From contig JAKPNM010000076.1 of NCBI GenBank assembly GCA_029548395.1, positions 1 to 35,474 of the forward strand: a DNA stretch of 35,474 nucleotides, written 5' to 3'. The first letter of the stretch is position 1. Every line of letters begins with the position of its first letter. Of this stretch, positions 34,291 through 35,474 are shown piece after piece. Source of the DNA: Bacillota bacterium (GTDB lineage: Bacteria > Bacillota > Clostridia > Christensenellales > Aristaeellaceae). Both the position numbers and the translations under genes were made by a program. Below the pieces are notes generated by a model. The model was not told the DNA's origin. It did no database searches and saw only the letters and a list, made by a program, of their open reading frames with translations.

Positions 34291-35474
34291 ATGGCAAAAC
34301 AGAAATTTGAGCGTACCAAGCCACACGTCAACATCGGCACGATCGGCCACGTTGACCATGGCAAGACCACTTTGACCGCGGCGATCACGATGGTGCTGGC
34401 CAAGGCAGGCCACGCGCAGGCGATGGCCTACGACCAGATCGACAAGGCACCCGAAGAGAAGGCTCGCGGGATCACGATCAACACCTCGCACGTGGAGTAT
34501 GAGACTGAGAACCGTCACTATGCGCACGTGGACTGCCCCGGCCACGCTGACTATGTCAAGAACATGATCACCGGCGCGGCGCAGATGGACGGCGCGATCC
34601 TGCTGGTGTCCGCGCCCGACGGCCCGATGCCGCAAACGCGCGAGCACATCCTGCTGGCCCGTCAGGTTGGCGTGCCCTCGATGGTCGTATTCATGAACAA
34701 GATCGACCTGATGGATGACGAGGAGCTGCTTGAGCTGGTTGAGATGGAGGTCCGTGATCTGCTCAACAGCTATGATTTCCCGGGTGATGAGATTCCGATT
34801 ACCAAGGGCAGCGCGCTCAAGGCCTTGGAATATATGCAAAAGGACGGCTCTGATCCGCAGAACGCTCCTGAGTGCAAATGCATCTATGAGCTGATGGATA
34901 CGGTGGACAACTACATTCCTACGCCCGCGCGCGCGGTGGATCGTCCTTTCCTGATGCCTGTTGAGGACGTTTTCTCCATCACCGGGCGCGGCACCGTGGC
35001 GACCGGCCGTGTAGAGCGCGGCGAAGTCAAGGTGTCCGACACTGTGGAGATCGTAGGTTTGATGGAGAAGCCGCGCGCTGTCGTGGTGACCGGTGTTGAG
35101 ATGTTCCACAAGATGCTGGACAAGGGCCAGGCGGGTGACAACATCGGGGCGTTGCTTCGCGGCGTCCAGCGCACGGAAATCGAGCGTGGCCAGGTACTAG
35201 CCAAGCCCGGTTCGATCAAGCCTCATACGCACTTCTTCAGCGAAGTGTACGTGCTGACCAAGGAGGAAGGCGGCCGTCACACGCCTTTCTTCAACGGCTA
35301 CCGTCCTCAGTTTTATTTCCGCACCACGGACGTAACCGGCTCCATCAAGATGCCTGAAGGCGTAGAGATGGTGATGCCCGGTGACAACGTTCAGATGGAA
35401 GTCACGCTGATCACGCCCATCGCGATTGAGCAGGGACTTCGCTTCGCCATCCGTGAGGGCGGCCACACTGTTGG
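34291..35474 (+). CDS. tuf: Elongation factor Tu (3' truncated by window end)
   Basis: '[40 protein letters not shown]', '[49 protein letters not shown]'. Open to the last base. Confidence 0.97.
   Translation, partial: MAKQKFERTKPHVNIGTIGHVDHGKTTLTAAITMVLAKAGHAQAMAYDQIDKAPEEKARGITINTSHVEYETENRHYAHVDCPGHADYVKNMITGAAQMDGAILLVSAPDGPMPQTREHILLARQVGVPSMVVFMNKIDLMDDEELLELVEMEVRDLLNSYDFPGDEIPITKGSALKALEYMQKDGSDPQNAPECKCIYELMDTVDNYIPTPARAVDRPFLMPVEDVFSITGRGTVATGRVERGEVKVSDTVEIVGLMEKPRAVVVTGVEMFHKMLDKGQAGDNIGALLRGVQRTEIERGQVLAKPGSIKPHTHFFSEVYVLTKEEGGRHTPFFNGYRPQFYFRTTDVTGSIKMPEGVEMVMPGDNVQMEVTLITPIAIEQGLRFAIREGGHTV

Overview
The window looks like a GC-rich, Firmicutes/Clostridia-type chromosomal segment that is mostly housekeeping. 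It opens with the 3' end of a 23S rRNA gene, a 5S rRNA and a terminator. A + strand block follows: RseC-like, RNase J, YlbF-like, MltG, Xaa-Pro peptidase, EF-P, CD1247-like, TrkH/TrkA, a DnaQ-like exonuclease and an OmpR/PhoR-type two-component system. A - strand block carries two GerMN proteins, a DUF6062 protein, a membrane protein with a Cys/His tail, DnaX, YitT and an XRE regulator. Next come a LacI-type regulator with a sugar ABC transporter lacking an ATPase gene, CIRCE-preceded htpG, an aldo/keto reductase, and - strand CvpA, DUF5711-like and chorismate mutase genes. The window ends in the str operon (L7Ae-like, rpsL, rpsG, fusA, partial tuf). I saw no CRISPR array, prophage, transposase or obvious new defence system. 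The items most worth checking are: (1) a frameshifted, internally deleted remnant of an endonuclease IV-like gene between mltG and the Xaa-Pro peptidase; (2) a duplicated SD/TTG initiation region creating a 19-codon leader ORF that overlaps the rpsL start; (3) a nested two-helix RNA structure between rpsL and rpsG; (4) a MalG-type permease with a ~215-aa N-terminal coiled-coil/membrane extension; (5) a perfect CIRCE element upstream of htpG; (6) a tightly overlapped operon of GerMN and Cys-rich proteins; (7) a str operon with its own promoter and no adjacent rpoBC. All family calls were made by eye from the translations; no database search was run.
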